This document shows, piece by piece, positions 18,372-27,231 of a stretch of 64,000 nt of DNA. The notes below the pieces were generated by a model. It was not told the origin of the DNA. It worked only from the letters and a program-made list of their open reading frames with translations, and made no database searches. Numbering within the stretch: position 1 is the stretch's first letter; the number at the start of each line of letters is the position of its first letter. The DNA is from Nodularia spumigena CCY9414 (GTDB lineage: Bacteria; Cyanobacteriota; Cyanobacteriia; Cyanobacteriales; Nostocaceae), in the NCBI RefSeq assembly GCF_000340565.2, contig NZ_CP007203.1:1475559-1539558 (forward strand), in the 5' to 3' direction. A program made the translations under genes and the position numbers.

Positions 18372-19127
18372 ATGACTATAAATAATCAAGACTATGAAAT
18401 ATATATTCTAACAAAAGTAATCAACAATCATTTAGATGAGGTTGTAGAATTTAGCGAGGATGGTTTAAATTCTCTACTTTCCAAACATGATGAGATGGTT
18501 TGGAACATAGCTACAAAAATTTATAGTCAGAGTGGATACAAGGTTGAATTTTCTTTTATTCGTGATGTTCTTAACTCCTGGATTGAAATTTTAAAGGAGC
18601 GTATAGCGGCTGAAAAAATTAAACTCGCAGAACAAGCACGACTTCAGGCTGGATGGCAAGCAAAACAACCAATAATTCAGGCTGGATTGCAAGCAGAACA
18701 AGCACGACTTCAGACTGAACAGGCGCGAATTGAGGCAAAGCGAGTAGCAGAACTGGCAAAAATTAGCATATCTGATCTGTTTCTCAAAGTTCAACCTATA
18801 ATTAGTGAGCTGTTGTGCGTCGAATTAGATCAAGTGGCTTTAACTAGTCACATATCTAATGATTTAGGTGCAGATGTGTTGGATCAAACGGAACTTATAA
18901 TGGCAATAGAAGAAGAGTTTGATATTGAAATACCTGACGATAATGGTCTTTTGAGTATTGGGTTTGGTATTGGTGTTTCAGGTAGTTGGCCTTTCTCATC
19001 TTATAGTGAGCCAGTTTTTGATTCTTGTACTGTTAGAGAACTTTTGGAATATATTCGCCAGCAATTATCTAATAAATATGTTGAATACGAGAAGAGTCAC
19101 CCTAGTTTGCGTCAAAATAATAAATAG
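18372..19127 (+). CDS. Acyl-carrier-protein-like protein lacking the phosphopantetheine serine
   Basis: A 251-residue protein with a GAGG site before ATG 18372. Residues about 1-75 are a helical domain of unknown type. Residues about 76-135 are a charged helical, probably coiled-coil stretch with imperfect repeats of LQAEQAR. Residues from about 140 on read like an acyl carrier protein: SHISNDLGAD, then LDQTELIMAIEEEFDIEIPDD, then a C-terminal helix VRELLEYIRQQL. In true ACPs the motif is DSL with the serine carrying phosphopantetheine; here residue 169 is Val (DVL), so normal loading should be impossible. A glycine/serine-rich insertion precedes the last helix. Function unknown; it may be a structural or regulatory ACP mimic. 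Confidence 0.75.
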   Translation: MTINNQDYEIYILTKVINNHLDEVVEFSEDGLNSLLSKHDEMVWNIATKIYSQSGYKVEFSFIRDVLNSWIEILKERIAAEKIKLAEQARLQAGWQAKQPIIQAGLQAEQARLQTEQARIEAKRVAELAKISISDLFLKVQPIISELLCVELDQVALTSHISNDLGADVLDQTELIMAIEEEFDIEIPDDNGLLSIGFGIGVSGSWPFSSYSEPVFDSCTVRELLEYIRQQLSNKYVEYEKSHPSLRQNNK

Positions 19128-19153
19128 TTAACTGTGTAAAAACGTTTTAAATC

Positions 19154-19624
19154 ATGTTTACTCGTGGGGCTGGTGGTTGGGATTTAGCTGTATATAACCA
19201 AGACAATCAATTAGTGCTTGTTGTCGAGATTAAAAACAAACTCAATACCTCATCAGAATGGGCGGAAAAACTGCGGCGCAATATGTTGGCGCACGGTACT
19301 TTCCCAAAAGCGCCTTACTTTCTGATGGTTTTTCCAGATAAATTCTACTTGTGGACTGGTGCGGCTGCACAAGTAGACCAAAGTCAACCCACTTATAATA
19401 TAGACGCACGCCCTTTTCTTCAACCCTACTTTGAACAAACGGGAGTATCTGCTAATTACATCACAGGTCAAAGTCTGGAATTAATTGTTGCATCCTGGCT
19501 GAGTAAAATTATTCATTCTGAGAAACTTACCGAAGAAATTGATGATTCTCAAAGATGGCTGATTGAATCAGGACTATATACTGCTGTAGCTGGAGGTCAT
19601 TTCGGTCAAGAGGCTGCTGCGTGA
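19154..19624 (+). CDS. Cyanobacterial PD-(D/E)XK-fold-like protein of unknown function
   Basis: A 156-residue protein starting 26 bases after the ACP-like gene. The segment WDLAVYNQDNQLVLVVEIKNK has the Asp and Glu-x-Lys spacing of the PD-(D/E)XK nuclease core. It is followed by LRRNMLAHG, PYFLMVFPDKFYLW and PFLQPYFEQTGVS. I recognise this as a common cyanobacterial hypothetical family. Whether it has nuclease activity is not known. No clear ribosome site is visible, so it may be translated by coupling to the gene before it. Confidence 0.65.
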   Translation: MFTRGAGGWDLAVYNQDNQLVLVVEIKNKLNTSSEWAEKLRRNMLAHGTFPKAPYFLMVFPDKFYLWTGAAAQVDQSQPTYNIDARPFLQPYFEQTGVSANYITGQSLELIVASWLSKIIHSEKLTEEIDDSQRWLIESGLYTAVAGGHFGQEAAA

Positions 19625-19633
19625 ATATTTATT

Positions 19634-19723
19634 AAGACTTACGCAATGCTCTCTCAAACCCTCTTTCCTTTGTGTTCTTTGCGTCCTTTGTGGTTCGTTT
19701 TTTCATGATTTTGCGTAAGTCCT
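19634..19723. repeat. MITE-like AGGACTTACGCAA element, copy 2
   Basis: Inverted ends AAGACTTACGCAA and TTGCGTAAGTCCT. The interior shares the CCTTTGTGGTTCGTTTTTT stretch with the copy at 15261-15351. Confidence 0.8.
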
Positions 19724-19755
19724 GATTAAATCACAATTACAGTTGTAAGAGGATA

Positions 19756-20694
19756 TCACTGATACATTTGTGTTGCTTTCAACATATGGTAGGTAATAAT
19801 CAACTGCGTCAGCGCTAAAGGATAACTTTGCAATGTTTCTCCAGTTGTTCCCGCAACTTTGCCTAGTTCTGGGTTAATTTCGCGATCGCACACATTGAGT
19901 AAATACGGCATATCCGAACATAATATATGCTCTAACTTATTCACCTGTTCCAAAGTCGCGTGACCATCCACTTCCAATACATCCACGGGTTTACTCATAT
20001 CTCTGTCTAAACCCAAGCGAACTGCTGACTCAGAATTACCGTCAGTTAAATTCAAAATTGAAGTAAAATCAGGATGAGGGATTGTTGGTCGCAGCACTAA
20101 CCGCACATTTAAATGTCCGTTATTATCCTCGTCTTCATCATTGGCGGGATAAAAACTCACCACTATATCCGACCATTGACGCTGGGGACGAATATATTTT
20201 TCTGAGTCTGGTTCACGCTTTTCTAATTCTGCCAATACCTGTTCCGCAGTATAGCCCCGTTTTTGAGTATCTCGCTTCACTTTCCACTCGGCGCGTAGTT
20301 CTTCGGGAGGTGCAAGATAAACTTTTACGTCGTAGGCTTCACGGGCTGCACGGGTAGAATAACCAAGTAAACCCTCTATTATAACAAATTTATTGGGTTT
20401 TATGTATTTGGGAGCTTCAAATTTCCCAGTTGAGTGGCTGTAAACAGGTTTAAGAATGGGCTGTCCTGTGCGTAGCAGCGATAAATGCTGCTGCATGATA
20501 TCTAAATGATTACAATCAGGATGAAGGGCAGTGATACCCATTTCTGCACGTTGTTGACGATCATAACTGTGATAATCATCGGTACAGATGAGCGTAACAT
20601 TTTCTGGCCCTAGTACCTGAGCAATTCCCCTAGTTAGTGTTGTTTTACCTGCGGCGCTATCACCGACAATCCCCAAAATTATTGGACGACCCAT
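19756..20694 (-). CDS. Phosphoribulokinase/uridine kinase family protein (PRK paralogue)
   Basis: A P-loop kinase of 312 residues. ATG 20694 is preferred because GGGAGGGG lies 5 bases upstream; the frame extends 13 codons further. Walker A is GDSAAGKTT, followed by ICTDDYHSYDR, the acidic-histidine segment of the PRK family, and FVIIEGLLGYSTR. The family resemblance to phosphoribulokinase is clear, but the wording differs from the Calvin-cycle cyanobacterial PRK (for example TDDYHSYDRQQR and LLGYSTRAAR). I therefore see it as a paralogue with unknown substrate. It is divergent from an ATP-grasp gene at 21182. Confidence 0.75.
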   Translation of the reverse strand: MGRPIILGIVGDSAAGKTTLTRGIAQVLGPENVTLICTDDYHSYDRQQRAEMGITALHPDCNHLDIMQQHLSLLRTGQPILKPVYSHSTGKFEAPKYIKPNKFVIIEGLLGYSTRAAREAYDVKVYLAPPEELRAEWKVKRDTQKRGYTAEQVLAELEKREPDSEKYIRPQRQWSDIVVSFYPANDEDEDNNGHLNVRLVLRPTIPHPDFTSILNLTDGNSESAVRLGLDRDMSKPVDVLEVDGHATLEQVNKLEHILCSDMPYLLNVCDREINPELGKVAGTTGETLQSYPLALTQLIITYHMLKATQMYQ

Positions 20695-21181
20695 GATTCC
20701 CCTCCCGATATGAGCAACAAGTACAGTAATCAACTTTTTAGATAATGTTATTTATTTTAGAAGGGAATTGACCAACTAACTCAAGCAAAACTGGGTACGC
20801 AACATCTCTATACATATTATTTATTTATGTTGGTTTATTTACCAATTCTTGGTAAAATCTATGTTGCATTTATACAAGTGCTAAATATCGTCAAATATTA
20901 CAAATATAGGCATCCACAGGGATGTTTAATGAACAGGTTTGAATCAAATTTGACTTTTATTCTGACGATTCAATTAGGATTGCTAGATTTGTTTTTGCGG
21001 TTTTAAGAATACAGGTAATATCTGACAACAAGACTTTTTTGTACTTTTGTGTATTGTTACTTCTTCAGTTAGCACAGGCTCACCGCAGTCAAAGAAGTGT
21101 TGCATATTAGCTGTATCTGACTGGCTTTGGTATATACCAGAAGAGTAAAGCGGTATTGGGGATCAATATAGGGGAGGGATT
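20695..21181. promoter_or_regulatory. Divergent upstream region of the PRK paralogue and the ATP-grasp gene
   Basis: About 490 AT-rich bases with no gene. It must hold both promoters. A strong ribosome site, GGGGAGGG, lies directly before ATG 21182. No operator was recognised. Confidence 0.5.
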
Positions 21182-22783
21182 ATGGTGATGCTGAATATTT
21201 CCGAATTAGACAAAATTGATAAGTTTCGCCATCTTCAGTTAACTTTATGCGATCGCTGGCCGACCATTGAGCTATTTGACTATGGTGAGGCGGATATTTT
21301 AATTATTCCCTCCCTCAGCATCGACCAGCATGAACTGCATAAAATCGAAGGCTGTGAGCATTATGAAGAAAGATTATTATTCTCTTTAATGCGTTTGCGA
21401 AACCCCCGGACTCGGTTGATTTACGTCACATCAATGCCTCTACATCCGAGTGTTATTGATTACTATTTGCAACTGTTACCTGGAATTCCTTTTTCCCATG
21501 CGCGGAATCGCTTACTGTTACTTTCCACTTATGACTCTTCCCTTAGACCCCTAACTGCCAAGATTTTAGAACGTCCTCGACTGCTAGAACGCATCCGCCA
21601 AGCCTTGAGACTAGAAAAATCATTTATGACTTGTTACAATTCCACATTTTTAGAAGCAGAATTATCTCTAGAATTAAATGTGCCATTGTATGCTGTTGCG
21701 CCAAATTTACAGACTTGGGGGACAAAAAGCGGTAGTCGCCAAATCTTTGCCGAAAGTGGAGTTCCCCTACCAGATGGCAGCGAAAAGGTCTGTAATCAGG
21801 AAGATTTGGCAGAAGTTGCGGCTAATTTATGGGAACGCCAACCGACATTACAAAGAATAGTTGTAAAACTTAATGAAGGCATTTCTGGAGAAGGAAATGC
21901 ACTGCTAGATTTAAGACCAATTATGGATTTAGCACCGGGGAAAGTGTCTCATGCTCAAACAGTAGCAGCAATTAGCGATCGCTTCCCTACCATGCGCTTT
22001 CAATCCACACACGAGACTTGGGAAAATTTTGCTACACGGATTACTGAGTTGGGTGCGATCGCCGAAGCATTTGTAGAAGGAGAAATTAAGCGATCGCCAA
22101 GTGTCCAAGGACGCATCACACCCACAGGTGAAGTAGAAATAGTCTCCACCCATGACCAAATTCTCGGCGGCCCAGACGGACAAATTTATCTTGGTTGTCG
22201 ATTTCCGGCTGATTCCCGCTACAGGCTGCAATTGCAGCAATGCGGTTTACAAATCGGCAAAAAACTCTCCGAAAAAGGGGCATTTGAACGATTTGGTGTA
22301 GATTTCATCACCGTTGACCAAGGAAATGGTGAGTGGGACATTCAAGCCATTGAAATTAACTTGCGAAAAGGTGGTACTACTCATCCTTTCATGACCCTGA
22401 AATTGTTAACAAACGGACGCTACGACCTTTCCACCGGGTTATTTTATAGTCAACAAGGGCGACCAAAATACTATATAGCCACCGACAACCTGCAAAAAGA
22501 CCGATATCGGGGATTATTACCCAACGATTTAATGGATATTATCGCCCATCACCGACTGCACTTTGATAGCGGGACAGAAACAGGTACAGTTTTCCATCTC
22601 ATGGGTTGTCTTTCCCAGTTTGGCAAATTGGGATTAACCAGCATTGGCGACTCCCCACAACAAGCAGAAGACATTTATAACAAAGTTGTGAAAGTTCTGG
22701 ACGAAGAAACCCGCAGCGAAAATCCGGATTTACCTTTGTTCTCAGATTACACTTTCCCTCTAGCTTGGGATGGATATAGCTAG
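21182..22783 (+). CDS. ATP-grasp peptide-ligase-like protein (PGM1-related)
   Basis: A 533-residue cytosolic protein. The centre has ATP-grasp features: RIVVKLNEGISGEGN (glycine-rich ATP loop), GAIAEAFVEGE, and the metal-ligand strand IQAIEINLRKGGTTHPF. I recognise the family as the peptide ligase PGM1-related group, named after the enzyme that adds peptides in pheganomycin synthesis. The C-terminal part from about residue 440 (YRGLLPNDLMDIIAHHRLHFD, then TGTVFHLMGCLSQFGKLG) is the PGM1 C-terminal domain. The product in cyanobacteria is unknown. Strong GGGGAGGG ribosome site. Divergent from the PRK paralogue. Confidence 0.78.
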   Translation: MVMLNISELDKIDKFRHLQLTLCDRWPTIELFDYGEADILIIPSLSIDQHELHKIEGCEHYEERLLFSLMRLRNPRTRLIYVTSMPLHPSVIDYYLQLLPGIPFSHARNRLLLLSTYDSSLRPLTAKILERPRLLERIRQALRLEKSFMTCYNSTFLEAELSLELNVPLYAVAPNLQTWGTKSGSRQIFAESGVPLPDGSEKVCNQEDLAEVAANLWERQPTLQRIVVKLNEGISGEGNALLDLRPIMDLAPGKVSHAQTVAAISDRFPTMRFQSTHETWENFATRITELGAIAEAFVEGEIKRSPSVQGRITPTGEVEIVSTHDQILGGPDGQIYLGCRFPADSRYRLQLQQCGLQIGKKLSEKGAFERFGVDFITVDQGNGEWDIQAIEINLRKGGTTHPFMTLKLLTNGRYDLSTGLFYSQQGRPKYYIATDNLQKDRYRGLLPNDLMDIIAHHRLHFDSGTETGTVFHLMGCLSQFGKLGLTSIGDSPQQAEDIYNKVVKVLDEETRSENPDLPLFSDYTFPLAWDGYS

Positions 22784-22827
22784 CCCCCTCCTCGCTTGCA
22801 CCGGAGGGGGTTGGGGGTGGGGTTCTT
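22784..22827. repeat. GC-rich CCCTCCTCGCTTGCACCGGAGGGG repeat type
   Basis: The repeat begins directly after the TAG stop of the ATP-grasp gene. The same element, inverted, is read as protein at the end of the gene at 28412-29896. Confidence 0.75.
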
Positions 22828-23117
22828 GTATCTCACTTAACTGATAACCGCTATACCCAAACGTTGGAATTTCCTATAAGTTCGGTTTAGTTACAAAAAA
22901 CTGACCGGACTTTTTTGCATAACAGTGCCTGAAACAGTGGCTAGATAGGGTTTTCAACCATAGTTGTCACCCCATTAGCTACAAAATGAGTCAAAAAACC
23001 TCGGAAATTTCTAGCATACATATAGATTTGCTTTGATGACCTCCAACCCCAGTGAAACCACACACCCTAAGCACAAGCAGAATTAGGGGTACAGGTTATT
23101 TAATCAACTTTCTTGAA

Positions 23118-23327
23118 TCATGCTGACTTATCACTCTTTTTAATTGTGGGCGTAGATGAGTTTTTATGAGAATTTGGCAGTTCCATGTCATTTTTAGCCA
23201 ACCAGTCTTCAATAAGTTCAGCCGAAACGTCAGACATATTCAGTCCCTTAAAAAAGCAAATCGTTTTAAACCTGTCTTTGATGTCAGGGGGTAAGTAAAC
23301 CCGAATCGAAGTTTCTCCTTGTGCCAC
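23118..23327 (-). CDS. Small ribbon-helix-helix (CopG-like) DNA-binding protein
   Basis: A 69-residue protein starting at GTG 23327, with GGAG 6 bases upstream. The N-terminal half reads TSIRVYLPPDIKDRFKTICF followed by GLNMSDVSAELIEDWLA, a strand-helix-helix typical of CopG/Arc repressors. The basic, serine-rich C-terminus looks disordered. Family members are often autoregulators of antitoxin or plasmid operons. No toxin gene is next to it. The DNA just upstream carries several dyads that could be its operator. Confidence 0.7.
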   Translation of the reverse strand: MAQGETSIRVYLPPDIKDRFKTICFFKGLNMSDVSAELIEDWLAKNDMELPNSHKNSSTPTIKKSDKSA

Positions 23328-23782
23328 ACTATACTCCAGCTAATAAACTTATTCACTAGTTTATTGGTGTAATGGTTCATCGGGGAAAATTATTCACTAG
23401 TTGACTAATGCACCAATGCATTGGTATAGTATCACCTACACCCAAAGAAAGAGAAGTAACTCTCTCCAAGGGGTGACACAAAACAAAGGCGATAGAAGCC
23501 AGAAAGTGTCAAATGGTGAGAAAATATATCCCAAGCTCAATTAAACCTGAATTTGTCTAAATTTGGCTAGTTTTTCCTGAAATAAAGACTTTCAATAAAA
23601 ACAAACCTAAATGATTGTTGTTCCACAAAGCACACAAAATACTGGAAAAAAATTTGAGCGCTAAAGCACTCACAACAAGCCAAAAGTTTGGTTAGATTTT
23701 GCAACAACTTCAGAAACTCCGTCTTCTTCGACTGCAATTTAGTATAAATAACAACTTTTATTCAAGGTTTAGGAAATTAGGG
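23328..23782. other. Intergenic region before the accessory cluster
   Basis: 455 bases that hold the operator-like dyads at the left and otherwise AT-rich sequence. The promoter for the Rieske gene at 23783 should be in the right half. No gene was seen. Confidence 0.5.
23342..23425. promoter_or_regulatory. Operator-like dyads upstream of the ribbon-helix-helix gene
   Basis: TTATTCACTAGTT occurs twice, 41 bases apart (23349 and 23390). The first copy lies inside an inverted pair AATAAACT/AGTTTATT (23342-23365). ACCAATGCATTGGT (23412-23425) is a perfect 14-base palindrome. Such repeated dyads next to a CopG-like gene suggest autoregulation (inference). Confidence 0.5.
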
Positions 23783-24847
23783 ATGCTAAAAAACTTCTGG
23801 TACGCTTGTGAATTTAGTTCAGTTGTTACTAAGAAGCCGAAGCAAATTGTGATGTTAAATCAGAGGTTTGTCCTCTATCGCAATTCTCAAGGACAAGTAG
23901 TTGCATTGAAAGACCAATGTTCTCATCGTGGTGCAGCATTATCTATGGGTTGGCTAGAAGACAACTGTATTCGTTGTCCCTATCATGGATGGAAATTTGA
24001 ATCTGACGGAAAATGTGTGCAAATTCCTTCTAATGAAGTTGGTACACCTATTCCGAAAAAAGCGAATATAACCAGCTACCCAATACAAGAAAAATATGGT
24101 TTTATCTGGCTATTTTATGGAGAATTGCCAGAATCAGAACGTCCACCAATTCCAGCTTTACCAGAGTTTGACGACCCAAATTTACATCGTTCTTTTTTAG
24201 ATTTTTCTGTAAATACTCACTATACTAGAGTTTTAGAAAATGCTCTAGATTTATCCCATTTACCTATAGTTCATGCCAATACTTTTGGGGCAGGATTTGG
24301 TAAAAATTCTAGGTTTGATGTGTATGATATTCAAGATGAACCTTGGGGAATTAGTGCTAAAAGCACATACAAAAATTACACCAAGCCAAAAGGTTTATTT
24401 AAACTATTTTTTCGGGGGAAAAGCACAGATATAAACTCAAAATTCACCTTTTACTTGCCCAATATTACTAAACTAGAAACTAGCTCGAATAGCATCAAAA
24501 TTGTCAACTTTGCTATTCATCTTCCTGTTGATGAAAACACAACTATAAGTAAGCGAATTCTTTTTCGCAGTTTTTTACCATACTCTTGGTTAGATGGTAT
24601 ATTTCTAAGGTACTATACTAAGATTCATGGGGAAGATAGTACTGTTAGCGAATCACAATATCCCCGATTTATCCCTGACAGTTTATCAACAGAAGTTCAT
24701 GTTGATGCTGATGCTTTTACTCTTAAATATCGCCAAATTCGTAATAAATATTTGGCTATGGGTTGGGGTTTAAAGGCTAATAAAATTGAATTAGATAACT
24801 ATCAAGAAAATCAATTAAGACATTTTGACACATCATTAAAAAATTAG
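23783..24847 (+). CDS. Rieske [2Fe-2S] oxygenase, first of two
   Basis: The alpha-subunit type of Rieske non-heme iron oxygenases. It uses a reductase partner and O2 to hydroxylate or cleave an organic substrate. The protein has 354 residues from ATG 23783 (MLKNFWYACEF); 28 upstream codons in frame do not match its paralogue and are excluded. Rieske ligands are Cys46, His48, Cys65 and His68. The mononuclear-iron motif is ENALDLSHLPIVH (bridging Asp and two His). It is close in sequence to the gene at 24957, so the pair arose by duplication. It heads a one-direction cluster. The substrate is unknown. Confidence 0.88.
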   Translation: MLKNFWYACEFSSVVTKKPKQIVMLNQRFVLYRNSQGQVVALKDQCSHRGAALSMGWLEDNCIRCPYHGWKFESDGKCVQIPSNEVGTPIPKKANITSYPIQEKYGFIWLFYGELPESERPPIPALPEFDDPNLHRSFLDFSVNTHYTRVLENALDLSHLPIVHANTFGAGFGKNSRFDVYDIQDEPWGISAKSTYKNYTKPKGLFKLFFRGKSTDINSKFTFYLPNITKLETSSNSIKIVNFAIHLPVDENTTISKRILFRSFLPYSWLDGIFLRYYTKIHGEDSTVSESQYPRFIPDSLSTEVHVDADAFTLKYRQIRNKYLAMGWGLKANKIELDNYQENQLRHFDTSLKN

Positions 24848-24956
24848 ATTTATATCTGATTTTAGTTAGCCATTAATCATTCTTGATGGTTTCAGATGTG
24901 TGTGAATTGATTTAAAAATTCTCAGACAAGATATCTAAAAAGAATAGGAGACAAAT

Positions 24957-25982
24957 ATGTTGAAAGACTTTTGGTATGCTTGTGAATTTAGCTCGGCAGT
25001 TACTAATAAGCCCAAGCAAGTTTTAATGTTCAACCAGAGATTTGTGCTTTATCGCAACTCTCAAGGACAAATAATAGCTTTAAATGATCAATGTCCCCAT
25101 CGTGGTGCTGCTTTTTCTCTTGGTTGGGTTGAAAAAGATTGTCTGCGTTGTCCCTATCATGGATGGAAATTTCAAGCTGATGGGAAATGTGTTGAAATCC
25201 CTTCTAACGCACCGGAAACACCTATTCCTAAAAAAGCTCATGTTGATAGCTACCCAGTTGAGGAAAAATATGGTTTTGTCTGGCTGTTTTATAGCGACTT
25301 ACCAGCAGCCAAACGTCCTCTTTTACCTACTTTTCCCGAGTACATGGTCTCAACTATGCGTCCTGTGTACGATGATGGTATAGATAATGCTAATTATGCT
25401 CGTCTCATGGAAGCTAATCTTGATTTTACCCATGTGATTGCAGTTCATAAAAAATCTTTTGGTCAGAGAATACCCATCGATAAAACTATTAAATATCAAG
25501 TTGATAAATATGATTGGGGTGCAGTTGCTCAAGTTAATTATGAATCTTTAGGTAATTCCAAAAGTTTTTTAAACTTTTTGCTCGGTGGACGACCAGAATT
25601 GAAAACCAAATTGACTTTATATCTACCTAATGTTACTCTGGCAGAAATTAGTGTTGGTCGCGGTAACAGATTTGATATCAAGTTTGGCATTTTAGTTGCT
25701 CACCTACCGATTGATGAAAATAGAACTCGTGTCAAACGTGTTTTATATCGCAATGTTTTACCCATACCTTGGTTGGATGGTTTCTTTAGAAAAATTGACC
25801 ACAAACTCGCCCAAGAAGATACGATAGTAGTTTCAACTTTAAACTCTCAATTAATGCCGCAAATATCAGAGGAGCTTCATGTGGCGGCTGATGCTTTAGA
25901 TATTACTTTTCGTCAGTTTCTGCAAAAGTCTCAGGCTGATTTTTCTGCATCTATTCAGGAGAAACAGCAGCAATTGATGTGA
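24957..25982 (+). CDS. Rieske [2Fe-2S] oxygenase, second of two
   Basis: 341 residues, beginning MLKDFWYACEF. Rieske ligands are Cys46, His48, Cys65 and His68, at the same positions as in the upstream paralogue. The catalytic iron motif is EANLDFTHVIAVH. The first 120 residues are very similar to the first copy, while the substrate-binding half is much more diverged, which suggests related reactions on different substrates or positions. It has the short VanA/PaO-like architecture without the C-terminal CxxC and membrane helix of pheophorbide oxygenase. The ribosome site AGGAG lies before the ATG. It follows the first copy by 109 bases. Confidence 0.88.
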   Translation: MLKDFWYACEFSSAVTNKPKQVLMFNQRFVLYRNSQGQIIALNDQCPHRGAAFSLGWVEKDCLRCPYHGWKFQADGKCVEIPSNAPETPIPKKAHVDSYPVEEKYGFVWLFYSDLPAAKRPLLPTFPEYMVSTMRPVYDDGIDNANYARLMEANLDFTHVIAVHKKSFGQRIPIDKTIKYQVDKYDWGAVAQVNYESLGNSKSFLNFLLGGRPELKTKLTLYLPNVTLAEISVGRGNRFDIKFGILVAHLPIDENRTRVKRVLYRNVLPIPWLDGFFRKIDHKLAQEDTIVVSTLNSQLMPQISEELHVAADALDITFRQFLQKSQADFSASIQEKQQQLM

Positions 25983-26177
25983 AGTAATGCTTTGGGGTGG
26001 GGGAAGGAAAGAGATTAGAAACCACAGATAAACACAGATAAGAAAATTTGTTTTGGGTGCTGGCTTAGGGTTTGGAAATCGAAAAGTTTTATGTTGATTT
26101 CAGTTTGGTAGCACTCATGATTTTTGGCAAATGAATACACATATATAGACGTACTTCACTGAAGGGGGGAGATAATT

Positions 26178-27182
26178 ATGAACCATGTCCTGGAAAAATA
26201 TTTGACACAACAACCAACAATGCGTGGGGTAATCGACAAGTTTTTCAGACAAATGTTTGATAATACTTGCCAAGCGCTGGAATCGTTAGATGGTAAAAAG
26301 TTTTCTGAACAGTCCTGGAATCGCGATCGCAAGGGACTTTGGACGGTTGGTAAAAGTAGTGAAGACGCTATATATATTGACCGGGTTCTGCACAATGGTA
26401 ATGTGTTGGAAAAGGTAGGAGTTAATTATGTAGCCATAGATGGTGAGTTACCTCCGGGAATGTCTTTTGAAAAATCAGGCGCTTTGGCTACAGGTGCAGC
26501 AGATAAAATGACTACTAGCAAAGGGAACCGCTTTTTCGCTACAGGTTCTAGCTTTGTCATTCATCCTCATAACCCGATGGCTCCCACGGCTCATGTTAAC
26601 TATCGCTATTTCGAGATTCGTAATGCTAACCAGCCTGTATATTGGTGGTTTGGTGGCGGTGCTGATTTAACACCTGCATATCTTTTTGAGGAAGATGCTG
26701 TTCATTTTCATCAAGTGCATAAAGATGTTTGTGATCAGTATAGTTCTGCTTATTACCCCCGTTTTAAAAATGCCTGTGATGAATATTTTTACATACCACA
26801 TCGTGGCGAACATCGAGGTGTAGGTGGAATTTTCTTTGATAATTTAAATCATGATAATCCTGAAAAACTTTTGTCGTTAGTGACTAATTGTGCTGATGCT
26901 TTTCTCCCGGCTTATATGCCTATTTTAGAAACGCGTAAAGATATGTCATTTACAGAAGAAAACAAGTATTGGCAACATCTGGTGCGTGGGCGATATGTAG
27001 AGTTTATCTTATCGTGCGATCGCGGGATTCGTTTTGGTTTAGCCAGTGGTATGGTGAAGCAGCAAAGTGTGTTTAATTGTATGCCTCCTGCTGCTAATTG
27101 GGAATACGATGATCAACCTATTCCTGGTAGCAAAGAAGCCATGTTGAAAGAAGTTTTAAGAAGTCCTCGTAATTGGCTATAA
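26178..27182 (+). CDS. hemF: Oxygen-dependent coproporphyrinogen III oxidase (HemF type)
   Basis: HemF uses O2 to convert coproporphyrinogen III to protoporphyrinogen IX, a step of heme and chlorophyll synthesis. The protein has 334 residues. Family signatures are intact: NPMAPTAHVNYRYFE, VYWWFGGGADLTPAYLFEEDA, FYIPHRGEHRGVGGIFFDN, and RGRYVEFILSCDRGIRFGL. A strong GGGGGGAG ribosome site lies upstream. The gene sits among Rieske oxygenases and an exporter, not with other heme genes, so it may be a second, dedicated copy. Whether the genome also has a housekeeping hemF cannot be seen here. Confidence 0.93.
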   Translation: MNHVLEKYLTQQPTMRGVIDKFFRQMFDNTCQALESLDGKKFSEQSWNRDRKGLWTVGKSSEDAIYIDRVLHNGNVLEKVGVNYVAIDGELPPGMSFEKSGALATGAADKMTTSKGNRFFATGSSFVIHPHNPMAPTAHVNYRYFEIRNANQPVYWWFGGGADLTPAYLFEEDAVHFHQVHKDVCDQYSSAYYPRFKNACDEYFYIPHRGEHRGVGGIFFDNLNHDNPEKLLSLVTNCADAFLPAYMPILETRKDMSFTEENKYWQHLVRGRYVEFILSCDRGIRFGLASGMVKQQSVFNCMPPAANWEYDDQPIPGSKEAMLKEVLRSPRNWL

Positions 27183-27231
27183 ATTTCTGTTGATTGTAAC
27201 TGAGAGATACTTTCATAAAGGCGACGCTGCA

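Noticed and set aside
19756..20694. Calvin-cycle phosphoribulokinase
   Set aside because: Motifs after the P-loop and the central region differ from the cyanobacterial Calvin-cycle enzyme, so I annotate a paralogue.
23699..23782. 28-residue N-terminal extension of the first Rieske oxygenase
   Set aside because: The paralogue begins at the equivalent of ATG 23783 and the extension has no similarity to it.
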